Shown here: in pieces, positions 1 to 6,275 of the stretch
How positions within the stretch are numbered: the stretch's first letter is position 1
Layout of the letters: each line of letters opens with the position of its first letter
Source of the DNA: Chloroflexota bacterium
GTDB lineage: Bacteria; Chloroflexota; UBA6077; JACQUR01
Length of the DNA stretch: 11,048 nt
Direction: 5' to 3'
NCBI GenBank assembly: GCA_016210245.1
Contig: JACQUR010000001.1
Coordinates: 1-11,048, forward strand
Made by a program: the position numbers and the translations under genes
The notes under the pieces: model-generated
Seen by the model: the letters and a program-made list of their open reading frames with translations, nothing else
Database searches by the model: none
Told to the model about the DNA's origin: nothing

Positions 1-2
1 GC

Positions 3-68
3 TCCGATGGGTTGTTCGACTCGTGGTTTAGTGGTCCTGGCGACCCTGCCCTTCCCACGGCGGACTGA
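3..68 (+). CDS. Possible 3' end of a plus-strand gene (partial)
   Basis: The third plus-strand frame is open from the window edge to a TGA at 66-68 and ends in Asp-, Pro- and aromatic-rich residues (SDGLFDSWFSGPGDPALPTA-D). It stops 12 bp before the end of the convergent secreted-protein gene, which fits a tail-to-tail arrangement. Only about 21 codons are visible, and another frame is also open here, so this is weak. No family can be named. Confidence 0.25.
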   Translation, partial: SDGLFDSWFSGPGDPALPTAD

Positions 69-80
69 CTACTCCCAGGC

Positions 81-950
81 CTACGGCTGGAACGGATTCT
101 GAAGATTGACGGTGATCGTGGCGAACTTGGGCCCCTGGCCCGGCTCCATCAGCGGGGTGTGGTCGTTTTGCTCCAGCTCGACACTCAGCATGTGCTGGCC
201 CGACGGCCAGGCGGTCAGATCGACGGGGATGGAGCTTCCGCAGGGCATGGAGATCATGCCCGCCATGCTCATCATGTCCATGGCGCCCGGCGCGCCACCG
301 CCCATCATCATCGCCCCGGGGTCCATGTCGACGAACACGTGGTAGTGGCCGAATCCGGCCACATTCTGCTTGCCCTCCAGGTCACAGGAGGCGGTGAAGT
401 CGGTCGGCTTGACCTCCAGCTTGAACTGGGGACCGACCGTTGCACCGTTCTTCGGGGCACTGATCTCTACCGTCGCGCCTTTGGCCGAGCCCGACTGGGG
501 GAGCGCGGCCGCGGGCTTGGTCGGCTGATACAGGAAGGTCACGCTCTTCGCCGTGTCCATCAGGTCGGCGTGGGTGTTCGTCGCCAGGTCCAGGGTGAGC
601 GTGTGCTGGCCCGCCTGGACGCCCTGGCCGGAGATCCAGAACTCCTGGGTGCAGTAGAAGTTGGTAAGCTGGGCCATGCTCATGCCGTCGAGCATGACGT
701 GGAGGTGGCCAGCGCCGCTGCGATCGGGTGCGCCGGCCTCGTCGCAGGCCAGGTTGAAGCCGCCGACCTGAACGCGGACCGGAATGTCCGTGCTCTGCAG
801 GACTGCCCCATCAGTTGGGAAGGCAATGCTCAAGGCCTCGCCGTCCGGCGACTCCTGGGCAAGCGCGCCTGGCGCCAGCCCCACGCCGAGTAACCCCGCG
901 AGCGCCAGCGCGCGGGCAACGCCTGACCTGAAGGTTTGCGATCGAATCAT
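81..950 (-). CDS. Secreted Met/His-rich protein with two DUF4399-like domains
   Basis: This is a predicted exported protein of 289 residues. Residues 1-31 form a signal peptide: Arg-rich start, hydrophobic Ala/Leu/Gly core and an ALA-QE cleavage site. Two related domains follow, about 38-142 and 158-285. They share a GHxHVxxD motif (81-88 and 201-208), a GQHxLxxxL strand (115 and 251), a later His (127 and 264) and a Cys pair (69/100 and 189/237). The Cys pair could form one disulfide per domain. The second domain has a Met-rich loop, with nine Met in 214-235. The pattern resembles DUF4399-type extracytoplasmic domains, whose function is unknown. The Met and His residues hint at metal binding, which is inference. 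The ATG at 950 is chosen because GGAGG lies 5 nt upstream; an in-frame TTG at 953 is too close to it. The gene is monocistronic here. Confidence 0.85.
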   Translation of the reverse strand: MIRSQTFRSGVARALALAGLLGVGLAPGALAQESPDGEALSIAFPTDGAVLQSTDIPVRVQVGGFNLACDEAGAPDRSGAGHLHVMLDGMSMAQLTNFYCTQEFWISGQGVQAGQHTLTLDLATNTHADLMDTAKSVTFLYQPTKPAAALPQSGSAKGATVEISAPKNGATVGPQFKLEVKPTDFTASCDLEGKQNVAGFGHYHVFVDMDPGAMMMGGGAPGAMDMMSMAGMISMPCGSSIPVDLTAWPSGQHMLSVELEQNDHTPLMEPGQGPKFATITVNLQNPFQP

Positions 951-955
951 CAATA

Positions 956-960
956 CCTCC
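956..960 (-). promoter_or_regulatory. Ribosome-binding site GGAGG of the secreted protein
   Basis: On the minus strand GGAGG at 960-956 is followed by 5 nt and then ATG at 950. This favours the ATG over the TTG codon directly before it. Confidence 0.75.
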
Positions 961-1297
961 TCGGCTGTCCTTCAGCAGACAACCTATCCGTGCCGCAGTA
1001 TCGGCTTGCTCGATCTCGCCCGTCTGTAGGCTCGGCTACGTCTCGGCAGGCTGCCAGCGCGTGAAGCGATACCAAATCCGGGTGATCACCGCTGCTGCTG
1101 TGGGGTTGGGACTGCCTGCGCGCGGTCGGTCCGCGCCGCCCGGCGGGGCGTGCCACGGGAGCGGGCCTCCCCTGGCCGGGCGCCACGCTGCAGGCAGCTC
1201 GGCCCGCAACGGAGGGGTCATCGTCCACCGTGGGAGGACTTCGGCGGCAAGCTCGTCGCCGCGCTGCGCCAGCAGTTCGGTGGCCACGCCCTGCCCG
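961..1297. other. Gene-free spacer, about 340 bp
   Basis: Overlapping open frames exist on both strands, as expected at this GC content. None has a good ribosome-binding site, a family motif or a length that sets it apart. The promoter of the secreted-protein gene should lie near 980-1050 on the minus strand, but no convincing -35/-10 pair was found. A decayed gene cannot be excluded: a plus-strand frame around 1230-1310 reads as plausible protein (WEDFGGKLVAALRQQFGG) but was not recognised. Confidence 0.5.
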
Positions 1298-1834
1298 TTA
1301 GCCGACGCGGAGCCTCCCCTCAACCGTCATCGAGGGGATGAACCGCCTCGGCTCCGGCGGTAGCTTCTCCAGGAACAGGACCATGACCCAGCGGTCGAGG
1401 TGATCGAGGAAGGCCATCAACGGGACCAGCAGCGCCTGGGCGGCAGTGACTCGGCGCAGGTAGTTGGCCGTCGCCCTTGCAACGACCTTGTCAAGGAAGC
1501 TCACGGGAGTCCCTTCGAGCCCCAGGAGTTGGCAGAGGTGCGGATCGCGGAGGTCGAGCAGGCGGTCGATGGCCAGTTCCAGGCGAAAGACTTGTCGCTC
1601 GACAGCCGCGCGGCTGAGGTCGGGAGCGCGGTCTTCCTTGAGGTGCCGCGCGAACTCGGCGAGCGCCACTCCGCGGTCGCTGGCCAGGTAGAGCGTTGGC
1701 TCGCCTGGGTAGTTCCAGCGATTATCGGCTCCCCGTCCCGCGAATCGGAAATCCAGCACCTCGTAGCGGGAGCCTGCGGGAATGTGGCGCACGGCGGACC
1801 CCGACCACGGCCGCAGGAAGGAGTCGAGCGTCAC
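1298..1834 (-). CDS. RES-domain toxin of a Xre/RES toxin-antitoxin pair
   Basis: This encodes a RES-domain protein of 178 residues. Characterised relatives (MbcT, Res, ParT) act on NAD+ or are ADP-ribosyltransferases, and are held in check by an Xre/MbcA-type partner, which is the adjacent upstream gene here. Family features seen are Arg16 in RHIP, an SRY at 22-24, RWNYPG at 39-44, TLYLA near 47-51 with Tyr49, and Glu60 in ALAEF. The serine expected in the later VPS motif appears to be Leu139 (LLVPLMAFLD), so activity is uncertain. The start is not clear. GTG at 1834 lies inside one copy of a 36-bp direct repeat and has no ribosome-binding site, but overlaps by GTGA the stop of a 25-codon frame that begins right after the antitoxin stop. 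GTG at 1882 would add 16 unlikely residues. Confidence 0.8.
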   Translation of the reverse strand: MTLDSFLRPWSGSAVRHIPAGSRYEVLDFRFAGRGADNRWNYPGEPTLYLASDRGVALAEFARHLKEDRAPDLSRAAVERQVFRLELAIDRLLDLRDPHLCQLLGLEGTPVSFLDKVVARATANYLRRVTAAQALLVPLMAFLDHLDRWVMVLFLEKLPPEPRRFIPSMTVEGRLRVG

Positions 1835-1910
1835 TCTAAGCTGGTCGGGGGAGTTGAGATTGACTGGGCCACAGCCGACCACGGCCGCAGGAAGGAGTCG
1901 AGCGTCACTC
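1801..1910. repeat. Perfect 36-bp direct repeat at the antitoxin/toxin junction
   Basis: Positions 1801-1836 and 1875-1910 are identical over 36 bp and separated by 38 bp, with unrelated flanks. Each copy contains, on the minus strand, GTGACGCTCGACTCC and so the same start-codon context. The copy next to the antitoxin places GTG (1908-1906) directly after the TGA of the antitoxin. The other copy (GTG at 1834) is the one that reads into the RES domain. The copies are 74 bp apart, which is not a multiple of three. Confidence 0.95.
1831..1908 (-). CDS. Short 25-codon frame linking antitoxin and toxin
   Basis: A GTG at 1908 follows the antitoxin TGA with no gap. The frame repeats the toxin's first residues (VTLDSFLRPWS), then diverges and ends in TGA at 1833-1831, overlapping the toxin GTG as GTGA. 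It is probably a by-product of the direct repeat, not an ancestral gene. It may couple toxin translation to the antitoxin by reinitiation. Whether it is translated is inference. Confidence 0.35.
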   Translation of the reverse strand: MTLDSFLRPWSAVAQSISTPPTSLE

Positions 1911-2265
1911 AGTACCCAAGGCCCTCGTAATCAGCGGCTAGGGCGGCGAGGACAGGCTCGAATTCTCCTGCTGCCATAAGCTGCAGGGCGGTGCGACCCC
2001 GGAGCTCAGCCATCGGCGTCGCGAGGAAGCGTGCGAACCCCTCGGCTGTATAGACGGTGAGCCCAAGCTGCGCGACCTCCTGAATCTTCGACAGGCGAGC
2101 TGTGAGCAGCGAGCTTGCAGGCAGGGTGTCGCGCTCCTCCCAGCGCTCGATCGTCTTGGCGCTGACGTCCAGGAGTCGGCCCATCCGCTCGCGCGAGAGG
2201 CCAAGGTCGGCCCGAATCTTACGGAGACTGAGCGTCGTGGCAGGAACACGCCTGGCAACCATCAT
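1909..2265 (-). CDS. Xre/MbcA/ParS-type antitoxin
   Basis: This is a protein of 118 residues. A helix-turn-helix covers about 12-47: TLSLRKIRADLG, then GRLLDVSAKTIERWEER. The C-terminal segment at about 75-116 (FARFLATP, then GRTALQLMAAGEFEPVLAAL) matches the DUF2384/MbcA toxin-binding domain. In this family the C-terminus caps the RES active site and the HTH represses the operon. The RES gene follows directly downstream. ATG codons at 2265 and 2262 are both usable behind GAGAGGG at 2276-2270; the first is given here. Further upstream frame would run through the promoter and is not believed. It is the first gene of a two-gene operon with its own promoter and likely operator. Confidence 0.87.
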   Translation of the reverse strand: MMVARRVPATTLSLRKIRADLGLSRERMGRLLDVSAKTIERWEERDTLPASSLLTARLSKIQEVAQLGLTVYTAEGFARFLATPMAELRGRTALQLMAAGEFEPVLAALAADYEGLGY

Positions 2266-2282
2266 GCTACCCTCTCGTGCCA

Positions 2283-2312
2283 ATACTACCGAAATGTCAT
2301 GACGATTGTCTA
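2283..2312 (-). promoter_or_regulatory. Probable sigma-70-type promoter of the Xre/RES operon
   Basis: On the minus strand TAGACA (2312-2307, five of six consensus bases) is followed after 18 nt by TAGTAT (2288-2283, four of six). Transcription would start near 2276, just ahead of the GAGAGGG ribosome-binding site, giving a very short leader. Confidence 0.5.
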
Positions 2313-2315
2313 GAC
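2296..2315. promoter_or_regulatory. Twin 8-bp palindromes, candidate Xre operator
   Basis: GTCATGAC (2296-2303) and GTCTAGAC (2308-2315) are both perfect palindromes of the form GTCNNGAC. Their centres are 12 bp apart, roughly one helical turn. One overlaps the -35 box and the other sits in the promoter spacer, so a bound HTH antitoxin would block transcription. Antitoxin binding here is inferred from family behaviour. Confidence 0.5.
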
Positions 2316-2333
2316 TTCCGCACAACCCTGGGA

Positions 2334-5300
2334 CTACTCGGGCGGCCGCTGCTCGGCGGCGGCGACCGGTGGCCGGCCGCCCAGCGCCAGGCGCAGCAGG
2401 AAGGGCGCCAGCAGCGCGGCGGCCGCGGCGAGGCCGTTGGCCCGATAGAACGGCTCCGCCTGCCCGGCCAGGAACTGGGCCGGGCCGGCCAGCAGGGCAG
2501 CCCAGGCGGCCAGGAGATAGGCCGAGGCATGGTGGCGCGCCAGCCGGGCCACGAACACGTAGCCCACCGCGGCCAGGACCAGCCAGTAGCCCACCCCGAT
2601 CGCGGCTTCGGCCAGGCTGCGCACCGAGAGGTTGAACGCCAGCGCCAGCAGCAGGCTGGCCAGCGCCACCAGCGCCGGGCGGCGCAGCGTCTGATAGAGC
2701 GCCAGGCCGGCGGCGAGGCCGGCCAGCAGCAGGAAACCCGTGCCCAGGAGCGCCTCCGCCCCGGCCGCCAGAGCCGGCAGGAACGTGTTCAGCAGCCCGA
2801 CCGGCTGCTCCGAGGTGGCGCGGAACGTCGATCGGGCGAGATACTCCATTGCCAGACGTAGCACTCCCTGTAGCCCGTAGAGGAAGGCCACCGCCGCGAG
2901 GGCGAGCGCGACGGCTTCGACCGGCCGGCGTCCTTCGGCAGGCTCAGGATGAGCGGCAGGCTCAGGATGAGCGGCAGGCTCAGGATGAGCGGCAGGCTCA
3001 GGATGAGCGGCAGGCTCAGGATGAGCGGCAGGCTCAGGATGAGCGACCCTCCGCTCATGGTGAGCTTGTCGAACCACAAGCTCAGGATGGGCGGGCCAGC
3101 GTTGGGCCAGGGCGGCGGGTAGCGGCCGGCGCTCGGGAAACATCGCTCGGTACAGGCTCTCGGCCACGCCGGCCAGGAGGAACGCTGCCAGGCCCACCCC
3201 CAGGAGCTGGACCGCTGCGCCGGCGAGTCTCAGCACCAGGAAGCTCCGTACGCTCATGGTCGTGACGTAGCCTTCCAGGGCGTTGGCCCAGCCGTTCACC
3301 TGCGCCAGGGCGAAGACCAGGGCCAGGGCCAGCGCGACGCCAGAGGCAAAGCGAAGGTCGATCGCCCGGTCGCGGAAGCGCAGGGCGAACAGCGCCAGGA
3401 GCCACAGCGCCAGGCCGAGGCCCAGGAAGACGCGCAGCCCGCCCAGCAGCACCTCGGCCGGGGAGCGCCGCTCCACCTCGCGGTCGAAGGCCTCCGGCGT
3501 CTTGAGGAACGTGCGGAACTCGCTCACGCGGTCGCCGGCGATCGCCACGGTGGTGCGCAGCCTGGTCTCCCCGACGGCGAAGTCGGTGCGCTCCCAGGTG
3601 AACACGTGGTCGGTGCGCTGGTCGAGCTCCTGGCTCGCCGCTTCGACCAGGCGCAAGCGAGCCAGGTCCATGCCCTGCGCCAGCAGGTGGGCTTCGGCGA
3701 TCGGTTGGGCCGCCTCGCGAGCCAGGCGGCTGCCCGGGGCGCGCTCGTCCAACAGGTGGCGGAAGCCGCGCAAGCGATCGGCGCGCGCTGGGTCGAGCCA
3801 GAGAACGTACTCCTCCTGCTGCAGCTCGTGGAAGTACCTGGCCTCCCAGGTGAAGGGCGCCAGCTCGGCCTCCAGGACCCGGTTCGCCTCAGCCGTGCCG
3901 AGCTGGCGGACCAGGTAGGTGGCCGCCTGGCTGGCGCTGTCGTCGCGGAAGCTCAGGGCGGACGACCAGTCAGCCGCGGTGGCGCCCAGCGCGGCCAGGT
4001 GCTGCTCGGCCGCCGCCCGGGCTGCGTCGCGCCCCACCGCCACGCGCACGCCCTCGCCGAGTCGGGGCACCCCCACCACGGCGACGCCCGCAGCCAGGGC
4101 CAGGCCCACCGCCAGAGCCGCCAGCAGGGCCCAGGCGGACACGGGGCGTTCGCGGACGCTCGGCCGCTGCCCGGTCGGGGCTTCCGGCTGCGCCCCGGCC
4201 GGGGCCGGGGGCACGATCGGCTCGGCCAGGGCCTCGTCGCCCAGCAGCGGCTGGCCGCGCAGGTGCGCCAGGGCGGCTGGCGCCAGCAGGACCAGCGGCA
4301 GCAACACGGCCACCAGGGCCGAGGCGATCAAGAAGGGGTTGCCGGACAGGAGGAAGAGGCCACCGACCACGCTGGCGTTGTAGGTGTAGTGGCCGATCGC
4401 AGTTGGCAGCACCCCGTAGCGCAGGAAGATGATCCCGTCGACGAAGCCCACGGCGGCCAGCTCCAGCGCCCGGATGTAGAAGGGCTGCTGGGGGTAGGTG
4501 CTGTGGAGCGAGGCCCAGAGGGCGGCCGGCACCAGCAGGGCGAGCGCGGTCGCGGCCACCGAGTGCTGAGTGCTGAGTCCTGAGTGCTGAGTTCGGCCCA
4601 TCAGCCGCAGGGCCAGCGCCAGGACGAGCGGGATGGCGAACAGGCGGAAGGAGAACTCCTCAGTGATGGCGGCCACGGCCCCGACGGTCAGGGGATACAG
4701 GAAGGGCAGGTAGGTGCTGAGCACGTCGTCGTAGGGCAGCTCGACCGGCGACCAGACGCCGAGGAAGCGGCTGCCCAGCCAGTAGAACAGCACCACGTAG
4801 CCAAGCCACATCCCAGCGACGGCATAGCCGAACAGCAGCCCCCGCACCGTGCTGCGTGTACGCAGCCCGCGCCAGCTCAACTGGGCCGCTGGCGAGGGCA
4901 CGGAGGGGATCACTCGGCGGACGAGCGCCACGCCGGCCACGGCCGAGACGAGCGCCACCAGCCCGACGAGCACCTGGTTGGCCAGGATGGCCTGGACCTG
5001 CTGGATGACGTAGCTCTCCAGCTCGGAGCTGGTGCGATAGCCGATCAGCAGCAGAGGGAGACCATTCAGGCCAGCCAGCAGGCCGACGACGAACACGACC
5101 GCCGCAAGGGCGAGGCCGAAGCGCCAGCGCGCCTGGCGCTCCTGGAGCGCCCGCAGCACCACCACGAGCATCGCCACGATCAGGACGGCGTACAGGGTCC
5201 AGCCGACGTTGCTCAAGGTCAGCCCGCGGTTGAACGCTTCGTGCTGCTCGCGCTCCCAGGCCTCCGGCACCTTCACGAACTCGCGCCAGCGCCCCACCGC

Positions 5301-5924
5301 CTCGCCCTGCACGCCCACCGTGAGGCGTGCCGTGGCCTCGCCCACCTTGAAGCCTTCCCGCTCCCAGGTGAAGGTGTGATCGGTGCGCCCGGGCCGCTGT
5401 TCGGCGCGCGCGTCGACCAGCCGGTAGCGCTGCAGGTCGAGCTGCTCCTCAGCCGCCAGAAAACGCTCGGCCTGCGCGCGAGCCTCGGCGGCGGACAGGG
5501 TGGCGCCCGGGGCGTCCTCGGCCAGCTCGTGTCCGAAGCCGCTGACGCGCCCGCTGGGATCAACCTGGACGTTGAACTCCTCCTTCTGCAGGGGGCGGAA
5601 GAAGCGGACTCGCCAGGACCAGAGCGCGACCTCGTGGCGGGCGAGGCGGTTCAGCTCCGCCAGCCCGGCCGTGCGCTCCAGGTAGTTCTTGGCACTCTCG
5701 TCGACCTGGAAGCTGACCGCGCGCAGGTAGTCGCCGACCTCGTAGCCCCGCCCCTGCACGTACTGGATGGCTAACCGCTCGGCCGCGGCGCGATCGACCC
5801 GGAAATCGATCGACGCGACCGGAAAAGCCTGGCTGTGGAACAGCACGGCCCCGGCGAAGCCCAGGATGCCCAGGACGACGACCAGGCGGGCGAACCAGTC
5901 GCGGCCCCGCGCGCGCTCCGCCAT
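2334..5924 (-). CDS. Large duplicated CPBP/CAAX-type intramembrane protease
   Basis: This is an integral membrane protein of 1196 residues. An N-terminal membrane anchor (11-29) is followed by a soluble domain at about 40-230 and a multi-helix membrane part (about 240-555). The membrane part carries the three CPBP/Rce1 glutamic-protease motifs: EExxxR (E422, E423, R427), a motif-2 His (H474 in WASLH) and HxxxN (H512, N516). The second half repeats the plan: helix 596-619, a soluble domain at about 630-815 sharing TDHxFTWER (181 and 771), then more helices. Its region equivalent to EExxxR is plain hydrophobic residues, so that half looks non-catalytic. Family members cleave or process membrane substrates; the substrate here is unknown. 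The start is set by AAGGAGG 6 nt before ATG 5924; further upstream frame runs into a neighbour. Two dispersed repeats are inserted in frame (443-456 and about 946-998). Confidence 0.82.
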   Translation of the reverse strand: MAERARGRDWFARLVVVLGILGFAGAVLFHSQAFPVASIDFRVDRAAAERLAIQYVQGRGYEVGDYLRAVSFQVDESAKNYLERTAGLAELNRLARHEVALWSWRVRFFRPLQKEEFNVQVDPSGRVSGFGHELAEDAPGATLSAAEARAQAERFLAAEEQLDLQRYRLVDARAEQRPGRTDHTFTWEREGFKVGEATARLTVGVQGEAVGRWREFVKVPEAWEREQHEAFNRGLTLSNVGWTLYAVLIVAMLVVVLRALQERQARWRFGLALAAVVFVVGLLAGLNGLPLLLIGYRTSSELESYVIQQVQAILANQVLVGLVALVSAVAGVALVRRVIPSVPSPAAQLSWRGLRTRSTVRGLLFGYAVAGMWLGYVVLFYWLGSRFLGVWSPVELPYDDVLSTYLPFLYPLTVGAVAAITEEFSFRLFAIPLVLALALRLMGRTQHSGLSTQHSVAATALALLVPAALWASLHSTYPQQPFYIRALELAAVGFVDGIIFLRYGVLPTAIGHYTYNASVVGGLFLLSGNPFLIASALVAVLLPLVLLAPAALAHLRGQPLLGDEALAEPIVPPAPAGAQPEAPTGQRPSVRERPVSAWALLAALAVGLALAAGVAVVGVPRLGEGVRVAVGRDAARAAAEQHLAALGATAADWSSALSFRDDSASQAATYLVRQLGTAEANRVLEAELAPFTWEARYFHELQQEEYVLWLDPARADRLRGFRHLLDERAPGSRLAREAAQPIAEAHLLAQGMDLARLRLVEAASQELDQRTDHVFTWERTDFAVGETRLRTTVAIAGDRVSEFRTFLKTPEAFDREVERRSPAEVLLGGLRVFLGLGLALWLLALFALRFRDRAIDLRFASGVALALALVFALAQVNGWANALEGYVTTMSVRSFLVLRLAGAAVQLLGVGLAAFLLAGVAESLYRAMFPERRPLPAALAQRWPAHPELVVRQAHHERRVAHPEPAAHPEPAAHPEPAAHPEPAAHPEPAAHPEPAEGRRPVEAVALALAAVAFLYGLQGVLRLAMEYLARSTFRATSEQPVGLLNTFLPALAAGAEALLGTGFLLLAGLAAGLALYQTLRRPALVALASLLLALAFNLSVRSLAEAAIGVGYWLVLAAVGYVFVARLARHHASAYLLAAWAALLAGPAQFLAGQAEPFYRANGLAAAAALLAPFLLRLALGGRPPVAAAEQRPPE
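2937..3044. repeat. Six tandem copies of an 18-bp unit inside the CPBP gene
   Basis: The unit GGCAGGCTCAGGATGAGC is repeated six times without a mismatch, at 2937, 2955, 2973, 2991, 3009 and 3027. Because 18 bp is six codons, the array stays in frame and encodes AHPEPA six times (residues 961-996). It lies in a predicted loop of the second half of the protein. Confidence 0.97.
3045..3090. repeat. Dispersed REP-like palindromic sequence next to the array
   Basis: An imperfect inverted repeat, GCTCATGGTGAGCTT and AAGCTCAGGATGGGC, flanks GTCGAACCAC. Together with the preceding CCTTCGGCAGGCTCAGGATG it looks like the interspersed repeat family common in Chloroflexota and some other genomes, whose translation is typically VVRQAHHER, as here at about residues 950-958. 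Family membership is from memory. Confidence 0.65.
4561..4594. repeat. ACTCAGC-type dispersed repeat inside the CPBP gene
   Basis: The run is GAGTGCTGAGTGCTGAGTCC followed by TGAGTGCTGAGTTC. It is read in frame on the minus strand as TQHSGLSTQHS, between the EExxxR motif and the motif-2 His of the protease domain. The same repeat family appears at 10387-10446. Confidence 0.85.
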
Positions 5925-5930
5925 CAGGTC

Positions 5931-5937
5931 CCTCCTT
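5931..5937 (-). promoter_or_regulatory. Ribosome-binding site AAGGAGG fixing the CPBP start
   Basis: AAGGAGG on the minus strand lies 6 nt before ATG 5924 and directly precedes a typical N-terminal membrane anchor. It decides against much longer upstream extensions. Confidence 0.88.
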
Positions 5938-6275
5938 GCCGCACCAGCCCGAGTCCGGCCCCACGTCAGACCGCGCTGAGCGATCTGCGTCGCAGAGTCG
6001 CAGCGACGCTGAGTGGGGTTCTTCACTGTTTCCGAGCAGCTCTGCGTCTCTGCGGCGAGGGAAGATGCGCCTACTCTTCCACTGTAGTCCTTGCCCGGCG
6101 AGAGAGGAAAGGGCTTCCTGGTCCATGGGGGTCGAGCCTGGCCCCGCCACCCAACGGGTGGCGGGGCCAGGCTCGACCCCCATGGATTCTGTGGGCTACG
6201 GGGGTGCGGATGCTCGCGTCCCCACGGGCGTGCTACGCTTGCGGGGAGTGTTGTTCGGAACCGGGACCTCGATCC
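5938..6275. other. Divergent spacer between CPBP and EamA genes
   Basis: No gene is supported in these 338 bp. It must hold the promoters for both neighbours, but no clear -35/-10 pair was found for either. It contains a small inverted repeat (GCGTCGC 5987-5993 with GCGACGC 6003-6009), a CTCTGCGTCTCTGCGGCGAG run (6040-6059) that resembles another interspersed repeat seen in this kind of genome, and the long inverted repeat at 6122-6186. Confidence 0.6.
6122..6186. repeat. Perfect 31-bp inverted repeat with 3-nt loop
   Basis: The arms 6122-6152 and 6156-6186 are exact reverse complements, separated by AAC. Each arm runs from TCCATGGGGGTCGAG to GCCCCGCCACCC. There is no T-run after either side, and it sits between divergent genes, so an ordinary terminator is unlikely. 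A REP/MITE-like mobile hairpin or a cruciform-forming site fits better. Confidence 0.95.

Noticed and set aside
1036..1363. Overlapping frames on both strands after the secreted protein
   Set aside because: No ribosome-binding site or recognised domain, and they compete with one another. Kept only as an unexplained spacer.
2937..3044. Possible CRISPR array
   Set aside because: The units are directly adjacent 18-mers with no spacers, lie in a coding frame, and belong to a dispersed repeat family.
3606..5774. Two long plus-strand frames (325 and 396 codons)
   Set aside because: They are antisense to the CPBP gene, rich in Gln/Arg/His/Gly, with no motifs and no ribosome-binding sites.
6122..6186. 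Intrinsic terminator
   Set aside because: No T-run on either side, and the flanking genes point away from each other, so nothing needs terminating here.
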